From the NCBI GenBank assembly GCA_016715065.1, contig JADKBN010000015.1, positions 62,001 through 126,000 of the forward strand: a stretch of DNA of 64,000 nucleotides. The letters are read 5' to 3'. The notes below the pieces were generated by a model. It searched no databases and was not told the DNA's origin. It saw only the letters and a program-made list of their open reading frames with translations. Source of the stretch: Fibrobacterota bacterium (GTDB lineage Bacteria; Fibrobacterota; Fibrobacteria; UBA5070). The number at the start of each line of letters is the position of its first letter. Within the stretch, counting starts at the first letter, position 1. Shown here one piece after another: positions 21,387-30,910 of the stretch. Made by a program: the position numbers and the translations under genes.

Positions 21387-24179
21387 ATGAAATTCCGGCG
21401 CCCAGCACTGATCGGTTGCTGGGGCATCATCGGATTGACCGTCGGATTGCTGGAGCCAACGACCGCGCTGTCTGCGCTTCGGGTACTGGCCGGCGCCATG
21501 GTCCTCTGGGCGGCCCTGCTGCTGTGGCGAGGGTCGCATGCCACCTCCGGCCCCGAGAAGCGCGCTTGGAAATTGGTCACGATCGCCCTGGTCGCCTGGG
21601 CGCTGGGTGTTTCCAGCCAAGCGTTCACCCTGATGCGGATCGGTCCGCTCTGCCTGTACGACCTCTTCTACATCGCGGCGGTGGCGGTCGGGCTCGTGGG
21701 GTGCCTGTCCTTTCCCCGCCCCCTAGGCGACGGCTCCTCCCGTTGGGTCGCCGGTCTGGACCTGGTGATCGCCGCCGTCGCGGCTGGTTCCGTGTACGGA
21801 ACACAGGTGATCGGGCCGTCCATGCAGCGCCAGGACATTCCCCTGGTCGATCTTCTCCCCACACTCCTCTATCCGGTCCTCGAGTTCTGCATCCTTTCGC
21901 TGGTGGTCAACCATCTGGCGAGCGGCCCTTCCCGCCACGCATCCAAAGTGGCCTACCGCACGCTGGGCCTGGGCTTCATCGTGCTTTTGACCGGGGACAT
22001 CCTGCTGGACCGCACCATCGGGATCTTCCCCCAGCAGCAGCTGCTGGCACGGCTGGAAGATCTCGTGTTCGCGACCTTGGCGACATCGGCTGGCTGGTCC
22101 TTGCTGCACCCGCCCGTTGCACGCGAGAACCGTTCCCGCCCCACCCTGGACGCCCTGCGGGACGCATTGGTCCCGATGGCATGGGTCGCTCTCCCCTGCC
22201 TGGTCCTGACCTGGCAGATCGTCCATCTGGGATGGTCCATCACCCGCCCGCTCCTGCCGGTGGTCGCCACCCTCTTCGTGCTGGTCCTGCTGCGACAGAA
22301 ACTGTCCGGATCCAGGGTGGCCACCAGGCTGCGGACCACTTGGCTCTCTCACCTGCTCCCTCCCGCGCTGGGATTCCAGCTGTTGGCGGTCCTGGGATGC
22401 TCGGCCGTGCTCGCCTTCCACGACATCGAGTCGGCGAAGGAATCGAACCTGCACGAGCTGGAGCGGTTCTCCCGACTGGCCGAAGGGTTGCGCCTTTCCG
22501 GAGCCGCCCCCTCCCTGGACAAATTATGGCCAGCATCGCCGGTGGGCGCGATCGTGGTCCGTTGCTCCGGCGCGGCCGAATCCTGCCAGGGTCTGCCCGC
22601 CGGAATTCCCCCGAGCGTTCGTACCAGGATCGCGACGCGATCCTCCGGCAGCGACGAATACGGGACCGAGGGAGCCCCCCATTCACGCAAGATCGTCTGC
22701 TGGACCCGGATGAACCGCGACGGCACCATCCTGGCCCGCGAAGTCGCATTGGACAGCATCCTGGCCCCTGCGCGTAGGACAATTTCAGTCGTCATGGTTT
22801 TTTTCGCTCTGGCCTCGCTGGGGACGATCGCGGCGATGGTCCGCCAGACCGGCATGGTGATCCTGCCCCTTGAGGATCTCGCCGACACCATAGACAGCCT
22901 CCGCGAGGGCAACCTTTCCACCTATTCCGTCCACCAGGGGCCAGACGAAATCGGGCGCTTGGGGCGGGCGCTCAAATCGATGTCCCACCGGTTGGCCGAG
23001 GCCATGGAGACCACCCGCCGCTCCCTGGAAGAGGCCAGGGAAGCCAACCAGGCAAAAAGCCGGTTTCTGGCCAACACCAGCCACGAAATCCGCACCCCTC
23101 TCAACGGCATCCTGGGCATGACGGAACTTCTGCTGGACACCGAGCTCTCCGTGCCGCAACGCGCGATGGCGGTGACCCTGCGCCAAAGCGGCGAGGGCTT
23201 GCGGGACCTGGTGGGGGACGTGCTCGACCTTTCCAAGATCGAAGCGGGACGGATGTCGCTGGAATGGATTCCGCTGGACCCGGCCGCCCTCCTGGACGGA
23301 ATCCGGGGCATGCTCGCCCCTCTGGCATCCGCCAAGGGGCTGGAGTTTTCGGCCAGCTGGACCTCCCCGGCGCCGGAAAGCGTCCTGGGCGATCCCGTGC
23401 GCATACGACAAATAGTGACCAATCTCGCTTCCAACGCGATCAAGTTCACCGCCAATGGCCAGGTGGAGATCAAGAGCTCCATGGACGACGAGGAACCCCG
23501 CAACTGGAGGATCCGGGTGCGCGACACGGGCAGCGGGATCCCCGCCTCGGCCACAGGGCGAATCTGGGAAGCGTTCTCGCAGGTGGATGGCTCGACCACC
23601 AGGCTTTTCGGCGGGACCGGATTGGGTCTGACCATTTCCCGCAGCCTGGCGCGACTGATGGGAGGGGACATCGAGCTGGTCCGGTCCGACCCGGATTTCG
23701 GGTCGGAATTTGTCCTGACTCTGCCTGTCGGCCACTGCAAAAACGAGCCAGGCAACCGGTCCACCCACACCGCATCCAGTCCCAGCCGCCACCCCGACGC
23801 GCTGGCGCGGATCCTGGTGGCAGAGGACAATCCCGTGAACCAGCAGGTGGTGCGTGGCCTGCTGAAAAAGCTCCAATGCGAAGTCAAGGTGGTGCCCAAC
23901 GGTCTTCGTGCGCTCGAAGCGCTCGAGCAGGAATCGTGGGACCTGGTGCTGATGGATGTGCACATGCCGGAAATGGACGGCTTGGAGGCCACCCGCCGTT
24001 TGCGGGAGCGGGGGGTGCGCGTGCCCATCTGGGCGCTGACCGCCAGTGCCCTGGACGAAGAACGCCACCAATGCCTGGATGCGGGGATGGATGGATTCCT
24101 CACCAAACCCATCGCGCTTTCCGACTTGCGCAAGCTGCTTTCCGACTTGGAAACTCCCCCGGAAGAACTGTTGGGCTGA
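21387..24179 (+). CDS. Membrane hybrid histidine kinase / response regulator, paralogue
   Basis: About 930 residues from ATG 21387; GTG 21369 is also possible. It has the same plan as the kinase at 6678: eight or more TM segments in residues 1-320, a second membrane pair, a HAMP-like linker, HisKA with TSHEIRTPLNG (His566), HATPase_c with NLASNAIKF, DTGSGIP and GGTGLGLTIS, and a receiver with ILVAEDNPVNQQ and Asp857 in LMDVHMPEMDG. Membrane sensors are clearly related to the first kinase but diverged, while the catalytic core is conserved. The gene is divergent from the glycosidase-like gene, separated by about 150 bp. No separate response regulator is adjacent. Confidence 0.92.
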   Translation: MKFRRPALIGCWGIIGLTVGLLEPTTALSALRVLAGAMVLWAALLLWRGSHATSGPEKRAWKLVTIALVAWALGVSSQAFTLMRIGPLCLYDLFYIAAVAVGLVGCLSFPRPLGDGSSRWVAGLDLVIAAVAAGSVYGTQVIGPSMQRQDIPLVDLLPTLLYPVLEFCILSLVVNHLASGPSRHASKVAYRTLGLGFIVLLTGDILLDRTIGIFPQQQLLARLEDLVFATLATSAGWSLLHPPVARENRSRPTLDALRDALVPMAWVALPCLVLTWQIVHLGWSITRPLLPVVATLFVLVLLRQKLSGSRVATRLRTTWLSHLLPPALGFQLLAVLGCSAVLAFHDIESAKESNLHELERFSRLAEGLRLSGAAPSLDKLWPASPVGAIVVRCSGAAESCQGLPAGIPPSVRTRIATRSSGSDEYGTEGAPHSRKIVCWTRMNRDGTILAREVALDSILAPARRTISVVMVFFALASLGTIAAMVRQTGMVILPLEDLADTIDSLREGNLSTYSVHQGPDEIGRLGRALKSMSHRLAEAMETTRRSLEEAREANQAKSRFLANTSHEIRTPLNGILGMTELLLDTELSVPQRAMAVTLRQSGEGLRDLVGDVLDLSKIEAGRMSLEWIPLDPAALLDGIRGMLAPLASAKGLEFSASWTSPAPESVLGDPVRIRQIVTNLASNAIKFTANGQVEIKSSMDDEEPRNWRIRVRDTGSGIPASATGRIWEAFSQVDGSTTRLFGGTGLGLTISRSLARLMGGDIELVRSDPDFGSEFVLTLPVGHCKNEPGNRSTHTASSPSRHPDALARILVAEDNPVNQQVVRGLLKKLQCEVKVVPNGLRALEALEQESWDLVLMDVHMPEMDGLEATRRLRERGVRVPIWALTASALDEERHQCLDAGMDGFLTKPIALSDLRKLLSDLETPPEELLG

Positions 24180-24223
24180 GAGGATCGTCGCTTTCGCGTT
24201 TGATTTCCTTACATTGGTCTCCT

Positions 24224-25489
24224 ATGACCATGCGCCGAAATCTCCGTACGGCCGCCTTTGTCGCGGTCTCCCTTCTTTGGGGTTGCGCGGGTTCCGCCAA
24301 GGAATCCGCCTCTCCCCCACCCCCGCCCGCCTACCGAGCGAATTCGTTCAAAGGCGGCGCGCGAGCGATGCCCTCGCCGGTAATCTCCCTGGGAGCCGCC
24401 GACCTCGACTACGCTCGAGCCGAAGAGGCCATTCTGATGGACAAGGGGACCAGCGCCGCCGCGGAATTCGAAGGGTCCGCGCCTCCACCTCCGTCCCCTG
24501 CTCCAATCGTCGCGGGGATCGGTCAAAAACCGACATCTTCCGGAACTCCCGCCGTCTCCGCCCGGATGATCGCCTACCAGGGCTGGATCCAACTGGCCAG
24601 CCTGGAGCCGGAAGCGTTGCTGGACTCCGCCGAACGCAGGGTGGTCGCGCTGGACGGCTATGTCGAATCCCGTCGCGGACGGCATCTGGTGCTGCGTGTG
24701 CCGGTGCACCGGTTCGAGCAGTTGTTCCAGTCGGTGAAAACCCTCGGCAAGGTGATTTCTTCCCGAAAAAGCGCCGAGGACGTGACCGAAGCCGTGGAGA
24801 GCACCGATCTGGAACTGCAACTGCGCCGCACCCAGCTTTCCAAGCTCAAGTCCATCCTGCAGCGCGAAACCAAGATCAACGAACGGGCGAGCCTCCTGCA
24901 GGAGATCCGACGCGTCTCGGAGGAGATCGCCCGCCTGGAGGCCCGATCGGCGCTGCTTCGCAAGCGCGTGCAGCTTTCCACCCTGGAGTTGGATGCGGTG
25001 CCGCTGCAGACCCCCACCGCCCGCAAGGTGGTGCCGCCGGCTTCCATGTACTGGATCAGCAGCCTGTTCAACGAATCCAACCCCGGTCGGATCCACTGGG
25101 ATGCCAAAGCCAACCCACTGGGAGAGACGCCAGAATTTGTCTCCACGACCGCGAAGGGCTCGGAGGATCCGGTGTGGCAGGCGGCTTCGGCGGACGGATC
25201 GGTCGTCGCGTCGTTTTCGGTTGCCAACCGCCCGCTGGGTGACGCCCGCTTCTGGCGGTCGGCGATTTCCCATTACCGAGGCGAAGAATTCCTCGCCGCC
25301 GACACATCCTCGGTCGCCCAGTGGTCGGTGGCACGCCTCCCGCCCGTCCAGCCGGATGGAGCGGTGTGGTGGATCGCCGTGCGCGCCAACGACAAACGAC
25401 TGGAAGTGGTCCAGGCCAGGATGAGCGTCGCCAGCGACCGCCAGCTGGGTCCCGCCTTCCGCCGCATGCTCCAGGAGTCCAAGCCATGA
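24224..25489 (+). CDS. DUF4349-type lipoprotein
   Basis: 421 residues. The lipoprotein signal ends at WGC (Cys21), followed by a proline-rich, flexible region to about residue 110. Residues about 105-265 match DUF4349: IAYQGWIQLASLEPEALLD, GGYVE-like LDGYVESRRGRHLVLRVP, a coiled-coil stretch rich in E/R/L, and RKRVQLSTLELD. The last 150 residues are specific to this protein. It is the first of three genes coupled by ATGA overlaps (25486-25489 and 26067-26070). It is probably envelope-associated; function is unknown. Confidence 0.78.
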   Translation: MTMRRNLRTAAFVAVSLLWGCAGSAKESASPPPPPAYRANSFKGGARAMPSPVISLGAADLDYARAEEAILMDKGTSAAAEFEGSAPPPPSPAPIVAGIGQKPTSSGTPAVSARMIAYQGWIQLASLEPEALLDSAERRVVALDGYVESRRGRHLVLRVPVHRFEQLFQSVKTLGKVISSRKSAEDVTEAVESTDLELQLRRTQLSKLKSILQRETKINERASLLQEIRRVSEEIARLEARSALLRKRVQLSTLELDAVPLQTPTARKVVPPASMYWISSLFNESNPGRIHWDAKANPLGETPEFVSTTAKGSEDPVWQAASADGSVVASFSVANRPLGDARFWRSAISHYRGEEFLAADTSSVAQWSVARLPPVQPDGAVWWIAVRANDKRLEVVQARMSVASDRQLGPAFRRMLQESKP

Positions 25490-26070
25490 CCCTCCTTGCC
25501 CTGATCGCTTTCCTTTCGCCATCCGCACCAGGCCCCGCGGCCTCCCACCGGCAGGTGGAAGTGTCGCTGGAATGCACCCAGCCGGATTCGGTGGCCGACC
25601 GCATCTTGCTGCGCGCCCAGGCCGTGGGCGGTTGGCTCTCCAATCGCGACGACCATTCGGTTTCCGTGCGCATCCCCACCGATTCGCTGGAATCCTTTTC
25701 ACGCTGGACCTGGACCCTGGCCAAGCGGGTCGACTATTCCCTATCCGTACAGGATCTGTCCGAACGCATCTCCGACCTCAAGGTCTCCATCGCCTCGCGC
25801 GACACGTTGCTGCGGGCCTACGTGGCGCTGTTGGATTCGTCCAACAGTTCCTACCAGCTGCGCGACGTGGAACGGCTGGGAGCCAACCTCGCCGTGGAGG
25901 TCGGCAACCTGCGCGGCGAGCTGGGACGGGAATTGTCACGCGCACGATGGGCGGATCTGACCGTCCGTGTGGGGCAGTTGGGTGGTCCGACCTCCACCCT
26001 GCCCCGGCCCTCACCTTTCGATTGGATCAACCAGACCGGCTTGCAGCCCTTGCGGCAGGAGTCCCCATGA
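25486..26070 (+). CDS. Short DUF4349-like exported protein
   Basis: 194 residues with a short hydrophobic N-terminus (TLLALIAFLSPSAPGPAA), a weak signal peptide without a lipobox Cys. The body repeats the DUF4349 layout of its neighbour in shorter form: a VEVSLECTQPDS strand, AVGGWLSNRDDHSVSVRIP, then a helical stretch and DLTVRVGQL. It is probably a partner or truncated paralogue of the 24224 protein. Start ATG 25486 overlaps the upstream stop, and its own stop overlaps the next ATG. Confidence 0.68.
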   Translation: MTLLALIAFLSPSAPGPAASHRQVEVSLECTQPDSVADRILLRAQAVGGWLSNRDDHSVSVRIPTDSLESFSRWTWTLAKRVDYSLSVQDLSERISDLKVSIASRDTLLRAYVALLDSSNSSYQLRDVERLGANLAVEVGNLRGELGRELSRARWADLTVRVGQLGGPTSTLPRPSPFDWINQTGLQPLRQESP

Positions 26071-26507
26071 ACGCCAAGTTCCTGCTTCCGACGATTTTGC
26101 TCTGCGGCTGCGCCGGCTTGAAAGCCCCGCCACCAGCCGGTTTCGCGAGCTTTCCCGCCACCAGCGAAACGTCGGTGGCTCTCAGTCCGGACGACCTGGT
26201 CTGGCGCGTGCGGCTGCTGGAAGACCAGCCGGTGGCCGATCTGGCCTTTTGGAAGTCCTCGTTGCGCCACCACCTGGAACAGCACGGCCACCTTGTGGTG
26301 GACAGCTTCCCGCTGCGGTGGGAAGGTCTTCCCGCCGCGGGCTACGAAACGCGTTTGACGGTGGAGGGACGGGAATCGTCCTACATGGTGGCCACGTCCC
26401 CGCGCAAGGACAAGATCCTGGTCGCCGAAGCAGGCGGGCCATCCAGCTCGTTCTCGCGCCACCGCTCCGCCCTTCGCATCGCCCTGGATTCGGTCCGGGC
26501 CCGATAA
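26067..26507 (+). CDS. Small lipoprotein of the DUF4349 operon
   Basis: 146 residues. The signal is MNAKFLLPTILLCGC, with Cys15 as lipidation site (LLCGC). The remaining beta-rich domain (about 45-140) is not recognised. It shows resemblance to the C-terminal region of the first gene: FWKSSLRHHLEQHGHLVV here and FWRSAISHYRGEEFL there. The two may share a fold. Third and last gene of the coupled operon; a palindromic repeat follows the stop. Confidence 0.68.
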   Translation: MNAKFLLPTILLCGCAGLKAPPPAGFASFPATSETSVALSPDDLVWRVRLLEDQPVADLAFWKSSLRHHLEQHGHLVVDSFPLRWEGLPAAGYETRLTVEGRESSYMVATSPRKDKILVAEAGGPSSSFSRHRSALRIALDSVRAR

Positions 26508-26515
26508 GACAAAAA

Positions 26516-26572
26516 CCAACCGTTCGTCCTGAGGAGCCCATGAAATGGGCGTCTCGAAGGGTGAACGGTTGG
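26516..26572. repeat. Dispersed palindromic repeat, copy 2
   Basis: CCAACCGTTC pairs with GAACGGTTGG at the outer ends, with the shared blocks CGTTCGTCCTGAGGAG and GCGTCTCGAAGGG inside and a variable centre (CCCATGAAATGG). It lies 9 bp after the DUF4349 operon stop and may also act as a terminator hairpin. Confidence 0.8.
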
Positions 26573-26614
26573 TCTACACTCGATCGGTACATCACACCAG
26601 GAGAGAACCTAGGT

Positions 26615-26677
26615 GGAGAATCCGTTCGTCTTGAGGAGGGGGCGAAGCCGCCGTCTCGAAAGGCGAAGGGATTCTCC
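26615..26677. repeat. Dispersed palindromic repeat, copy 3
   Basis: GGAGAATCC (26615-26623) pairs with GGATTCTCC (26669-26677) around the shared CGTTCGTCTTGAGGAG and CGTCTCGAAAGGCGAAGGG blocks. The outer stem differs from copy 2, but complementarity is kept. It lies between convergent genes. Confidence 0.8.
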
Positions 26678-26691
26678 CATTTGTATCTGGA

Positions 26692-28818
26692 TCAGAAGCC
26701 GGGGGGGACCGGAAGGACCGCGTTGGCCGCTCCTTGGACACGCACCCACTGCGGGCGCAACGTGCGCGGCAGATCCAAGCCGACCATCGCGCCGGCCTCG
26801 ACCTGGCGCGCCAGAATCTGCCTGCCGTCGGCACCCACCACCATCACCTTCGCCATCCCGCTCGAGGCGATCAGGTCCAGCTCCAGACGATCGCCAATGC
26901 GGCGCAGGTTCGGAGCGATTCCGGCCCGAAACGACGACACCTTGCGGCCCACGGCCTTGCCCGCGCCGATTTCCATGACATACACACCTGGATCGGTGAT
27001 GCCCAAGCCAACGATCTGAAGGTATTGCAGCCCCACCGAACCGAAGGCGAATCGATAGGTGAACAAGGTGCTTTTGCCGTCGGCGGGAACTTCCAAGGTG
27101 TCGAGCGAACGGACTTGGGAAAGATTCTTGGTGGTTTTCAGCACCAGCGATGCCGGCTTTCCGGTGAGGTTCACCGCCATGACCTGAAGATCGAAGCTGT
27201 CGGTGTTGATCGCCTCGACCGCATATTGTGCCTGCGATCCGGTGAGGAAGTTGTGCAGGAACATCGGACTGGAATCGTTGTCCGATCCGAGCCCCACGTT
27301 GGTCAACCGGCGAAATGCCGACAGATCCAAAATCGCCGGGAGCGGCTGGATCCGTACCCCCTGTTTTTTCAGCTCCAAGGCAGACACCTGGAAGGCGTTT
27401 TTCTCGTCGGTAGCAAACTGGAGGGAAATCTCGTGGATACCGGTGTCCAGCTTGGAGAGGTTCAGACCTTGGAACCAGGCCCAACGCTCGCCGGTCGGAC
27501 GCACCCGCACCGAGTCCAGAACCCTTCCATCCACCAACACCGAGATGGTGGCCGTGACGCCGGACTGGAGACGCAACCGGAAAGCCAAGCTGTCGGGGGC
27601 CGCCACGTGCACGCGGTAGCGGAGATTGTCTCCGTTGCCCACGTTGGTCAGGAATTGTCCGCCGGCGGAATCCGTCTGTTTGGCCGTCCCCATCTGGGAC
27701 ACAAATTCCAGGGCGGGAATGGTCGCCGGAACCTCGTGTGTTTTGGGAACCAAGGTGTCGCCCAGCCAAGGGCAGGTGGTGGAATCGGCGGCGCAATGCT
27801 CACGGATCATGTTGCGCACCCATTTGCCGCTGCGCGAGAGTCCCGTCAAAGGATCCCAACCAGACAACTCGTGTTCGTTCGTATCAAGAACAGCCGTAGC
27901 CTCTTTGATGTTGTTCACGGACCAGTTCATGGACGAAAGCTTGTTGGGATCAATCCGGTCCTTGAACCATTCCGTTGCGCTCGCTCTGCCCGAGTTTGCA
28001 CTCCTTTCCGTGGCATCCAGGCAGGTCTTCCCGTTCGAGCCGCCATCCGCGCCGGTGGTTCCCCACTCGGAGATAAAAACGGGGATTTTCGTAAGCACCT
28101 TAGTAGGATCCAAGTTGGACGTGCCATGCGAGCATGCATAAAAGTGGAATGCGTAGGCGACATTCGGAAATTTCGCCGCATCCAAAGGATTCTTTACAGG
28201 CTCACTGATCTGGCCAGACCACTGAGGAGTTCCCACGATCACCAAATTATTCGAGTATTTGCGAATTGCTGGAATCACCGCTTCCGCATAGGACTTTATG
28301 TCAGTCCACTCATATCTGCTCCCAGCCGCGTTGGTGTCCGGCTCGTTCCAGATTTCGAAGATCACATTGGGAAGGTCACCATACTTTTGGGCCATTGATT
28401 CAAAGAACCTCACGGCGGTGTCCGTATTCTCCGCCGCCATGTGGGAGTGGTAGTCGATGATCACATAAATCCCGTTGGCCACTGCAGATTCGACGACGTT
28501 GTTCACGTGCTTCAGCTGGGTGCGTCTATTATTCGGATTGAGATAACCACCAGACGTTTCCACCGCCATGGCCGCGCGGATGCCGTTGATCTTCCAGTCC
28601 CGCACCAGCCAATCGATGGTGGCCGGATTGTAGAACGCCTCGCCTCCCCAGATGCTCCAGTAGAGGCTCATGCCGGTGAGCTGGATCTGCTTACCGGATT
28701 GGTCGACAATCTTGGCTCCTGAGGTCTTGACCGCCCCCCGTCGCTCCACGATGGAAGCTGCCGAGGCAGCCAATGAGCCCGCTAGAACGAGGGCGGAAAG
28801 GACTTTCAGCAAACGCAT
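26692..28818 (-). CDS. Secreted GH5 cellulase with C-terminal accessory domains
   Basis: 708 residues. Start ATG 28818 has AGGAG 8 nt upstream. A signal peptide (MRLLKVLSALVLAGSLAASA) precedes a GH5 subfamily-2-like barrel (about 25-310): GMSLYWSIWG, YVIIDYHSH, acid/base Glu159 in IWNEPDT, AYAFHFYACSH, nucleophile Glu251 in FISEWGTT, and SSMNWSVNN. It is predicted to hydrolyse internal beta-1,4-glucan bonds outside the cell. Residues about 360-500 form a CBM6/35-like beta-sandwich (VRPTGERWAWFQG, LDTGIHEISLQFAT). Another beta module and a final domain of about 75 residues with a GADGRQIL motif follow; the latter may be a secretion signal. The gene is downstream of hemL on the same strand with a 91-bp gap. 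Confidence 0.93.
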   Translation of the reverse strand: MRLLKVLSALVLAGSLAASAASIVERRGAVKTSGAKIVDQSGKQIQLTGMSLYWSIWGGEAFYNPATIDWLVRDWKINGIRAAMAVETSGGYLNPNNRRTQLKHVNNVVESAVANGIYVIIDYHSHMAAENTDTAVRFFESMAQKYGDLPNVIFEIWNEPDTNAAGSRYEWTDIKSYAEAVIPAIRKYSNNLVIVGTPQWSGQISEPVKNPLDAAKFPNVAYAFHFYACSHGTSNLDPTKVLTKIPVFISEWGTTGADGGSNGKTCLDATERSANSGRASATEWFKDRIDPNKLSSMNWSVNNIKEATAVLDTNEHELSGWDPLTGLSRSGKWVRNMIREHCAADSTTCPWLGDTLVPKTHEVPATIPALEFVSQMGTAKQTDSAGGQFLTNVGNGDNLRYRVHVAAPDSLAFRLRLQSGVTATISVLVDGRVLDSVRVRPTGERWAWFQGLNLSKLDTGIHEISLQFATDEKNAFQVSALELKKQGVRIQPLPAILDLSAFRRLTNVGLGSDNDSSPMFLHNFLTGSQAQYAVEAINTDSFDLQVMAVNLTGKPASLVLKTTKNLSQVRSLDTLEVPADGKSTLFTYRFAFGSVGLQYLQIVGLGITDPGVYVMEIGAGKAVGRKVSSFRAGIAPNLRRIGDRLELDLIASSGMAKVMVVGADGRQILARQVEAGAMVGLDLPRTLRPQWVRVQGAANAVLPVPPGF

Positions 28819-28909
28819 GATCGACTCCTTGACTCCGGCCCATTCCGGAGTTGCGATCCACAACCGGGATCTGGTACGCATCTTGAGTCGCGAAGGCGAC
28901 TGTATCGGT

Positions 28910-30187
28910 TCAGTTCACCCCAAAGGTAGATGCTACCCCTTCGGCGAGGGCATCGGCAAGGGAATCCAGATCCGCATCGGAATGGGCCAAGGACAAGAAA
29001 AACGCTTCGAACTGGGCAGGAGGGAGGAAATGCCCACGGTTCAGCAGGAATCGGAAGAGTTTGGCGAAGGCATCGCGGTCGCAAACGGCCACTTCCGCAT
29101 AGGTGCGAACGGCGGTGGGATGAAAGAAAAGCGTTGCCATGGAGCCCACCCGCTGGAACACCACCGGGGCTCCGGCAAGCTTGGGCAGGAGCCGTTCTTC
29201 CAACCTCTGCCCTTTGGCTTCCAACAACGCGTAGGCGGGCTCCTCCAAAGCATTCAGCAAAGCCAGCCCCGCCGCACACGCCAGCGGGTTTCCCGACAAC
29301 GTGCCCGCCTGGTACACCGGCCCCAGTGGGCTGAGTTTCTCCATCAGGTCGGCACGGCCCCCAAAAGCCGCCAAAGGCAATCCCCCGCCAATGATCTTCC
29401 CCAAGGTCACCAGATCGGGGCGAATGCCAAATCGCCCTGCCGCGCCGGAGCGCCCCAACCGGAAGCCCGTCATCACCTCATCGAACACCAACAAGGCTCC
29501 CTCCTGGTCGCACAGCTCCCGCAAACCCTCCAGGAAGCCCGGTTCCGGCGGGATCACGCCCATGTTGCCTGGAACCGGTTCCACGAACACACAGCTCACG
29601 TCGCCAGGCCGGGCCGCGAACGCTGCGCGGACGGAGTCCAGATCGTTGAACTCGGCAATCAGGGTGTCTGCTGCGGTGCTGGCGGTCACGCCAGGGCTGG
29701 AAGGATGCCCGTGGGTGAGCGCGCCGGAGCCTGCCGCCACCAAAAACGAATCCCCATGACCGTGGTAGCAGCCTCTGAACTTGATGAACGCCGATCTGCC
29801 TGTGGCGCCGCGCGCCAGACGCAGCGCGGACATGGTGGCCTCCGTGCCCGAGCTCACCAACCGCACCCGTTCCATCCAGGGCATGCGCTCGCGGATGGCC
29901 TCGGAAAGTTCCACTTCCGGTACGGAACACGCTCCGTAGGAGGTCCCTCGCGCCAAGGCGCTCTGGATGGCATCCACCACGCAAGGCGGATTGTGTCCCA
30001 AAATCATGGGGCCCCACGAGCCCACCCAGTCCACCAGTTCGCGCCCTTCCACCGTGCGCAACCGTGCGCCTTGCGCGGAAGCCACATAGAAAGGATCGCA
30101 GCCCACGTTGCCGAAGGCCCGCACCGGCGAATGGACGCCCCCGGGAATCACCGCGCGTGCGCGCTCGAACCACTGCTTGGAATCCAT
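28910..30187 (-). CDS. hemL: Glutamate-1-semialdehyde 2,1-aminomutase
   Basis: 425 residues, full length. A PLP-dependent class III aminotransferase-fold enzyme converting glutamate-1-semialdehyde to 5-aminolevulinate, second step of the C5 heme pathway. Visible are IPGGVHSPVRAF at the N-terminus, SSGTEATMSALRLAR, FRGCYHGHGDSFLV, VFDEVMTGFR (PLP-ring Asp) and TLGKIIGGGLPLAAFGG with the Schiff-base Lys. It is the last gene of the heme operon, 3 nt after hemD. Confidence 0.97.
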   Translation of the reverse strand: MDSKQWFERARAVIPGGVHSPVRAFGNVGCDPFYVASAQGARLRTVEGRELVDWVGSWGPMILGHNPPCVVDAIQSALARGTSYGACSVPEVELSEAIRERMPWMERVRLVSSGTEATMSALRLARGATGRSAFIKFRGCYHGHGDSFLVAAGSGALTHGHPSSPGVTASTAADTLIAEFNDLDSVRAAFAARPGDVSCVFVEPVPGNMGVIPPEPGFLEGLRELCDQEGALLVFDEVMTGFRLGRSGAAGRFGIRPDLVTLGKIIGGGLPLAAFGGRADLMEKLSPLGPVYQAGTLSGNPLACAAGLALLNALEEPAYALLEAKGQRLEERLLPKLAGAPVVFQRVGSMATLFFHPTAVRTYAEVAVCDRDAFAKLFRFLLNRGHFLPPAQFEAFFLSLAHSDADLDSLADALAEGVASTFGVN

Positions 30188-30190
30188 CGC

Positions 30191-30910
30191 TCAGCCTTTC
30201 GTGTGGGTCGCGAGGTCGTCCACCGCCGCGGCCAATTCCTCCAGCGCGGGACCTTCGGCCTCGCGCACATCCTGCCATCCCCAGCGGCGCAGGGCCGAAA
30301 GGGTTTTCTCGCCGGCGGCCGTGGTGGGGCGCTTGGCCAGCTCCAGCACCACGTCCGGTCGCAAACGCACCAGGGCATCCACCGCCGATGGGGCCAGGAA
30401 GGCGACCGCGGTCGCCTCGCGCAGGGCGGTCAAATCCGCCTCGGAAATCGAATCGACAAAACGTGTCTGGTAGACCGCCAGATGACCGCATTCGATGCCC
30501 GCATCGCGGCAGGCCTCTTCCAGGGTTCCGGCTGTTTCCGTGGCCCCGATGAACAGCAGCTTGGAAATCCCTTCCGACCCCGCCAAGGCGGCTACGGCAC
30601 GTCCACCCACCGCACCATCGGGCGGCACGAAGGTGTTCCAACCCGGAAGGAAGGAGGCCGTGCGCTCGCCAGCGGTCAGCACGGGAAGATCCCGAAAGAC
30701 GGTTTCTGTCCTCGAATCCAGCCACAGTGCGGCGCGCGGACTGGTCACGGCCAAGGCCTGCACGCCCTCCAACGCCTTTTCCAAGCGCGCGGAATCGATC
30801 TCGATGGGCTCCTGTTGGCAGACCACGATCTGCCGCACGTCCCATCCCTCCACACCACGGCGTTCGTCCGGCTCGGCACTGCGCACCACCACCAAAATCC
30901 GCTCAGCCAA
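30191..30910 (-). CDS. hemD: Uroporphyrinogen-III synthase
   Basis: 239 residues. Closes and isomerises hydroxymethylbilane to uroporphyrinogen III. The sequence is weakly conserved, as usual: the two-domain HEM4 layout shows ALAVTSPRAAL, TAGERTASFL, LLFIGATETAGTLEEACRDAG, VYQTRF and VAFLAPSAVDALV in order. The start is a TTG at 30910 with GAGGG upstream, overlapping the end of hemC by 8 bp. Position between hemC and hemL supports the call. Confidence 0.9.
   Translation of the reverse strand: MAERILVVVRSAEPDERRGVEGWDVRQIVVCQQEPIEIDSARLEKALEGVQALAVTSPRAALWLDSRTETVFRDLPVLTAGERTASFLPGWNTFVPPDGAVGGRAVAALAGSEGISKLLFIGATETAGTLEEACRDAGIECGHLAVYQTRFVDSISEADLTALREATAVAFLAPSAVDALVRLRPDVVLELAKRPTTAAGEKTLSALRRWGWQDVREAEGPALEELAAAVDDLATHTKG

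Noticed and set aside
28886..28901. Hairpin AGTCGC-GAAG-GCGACT after hemL
   Set aside because: Short stem and no T-run on either strand; not enough to call a terminator.
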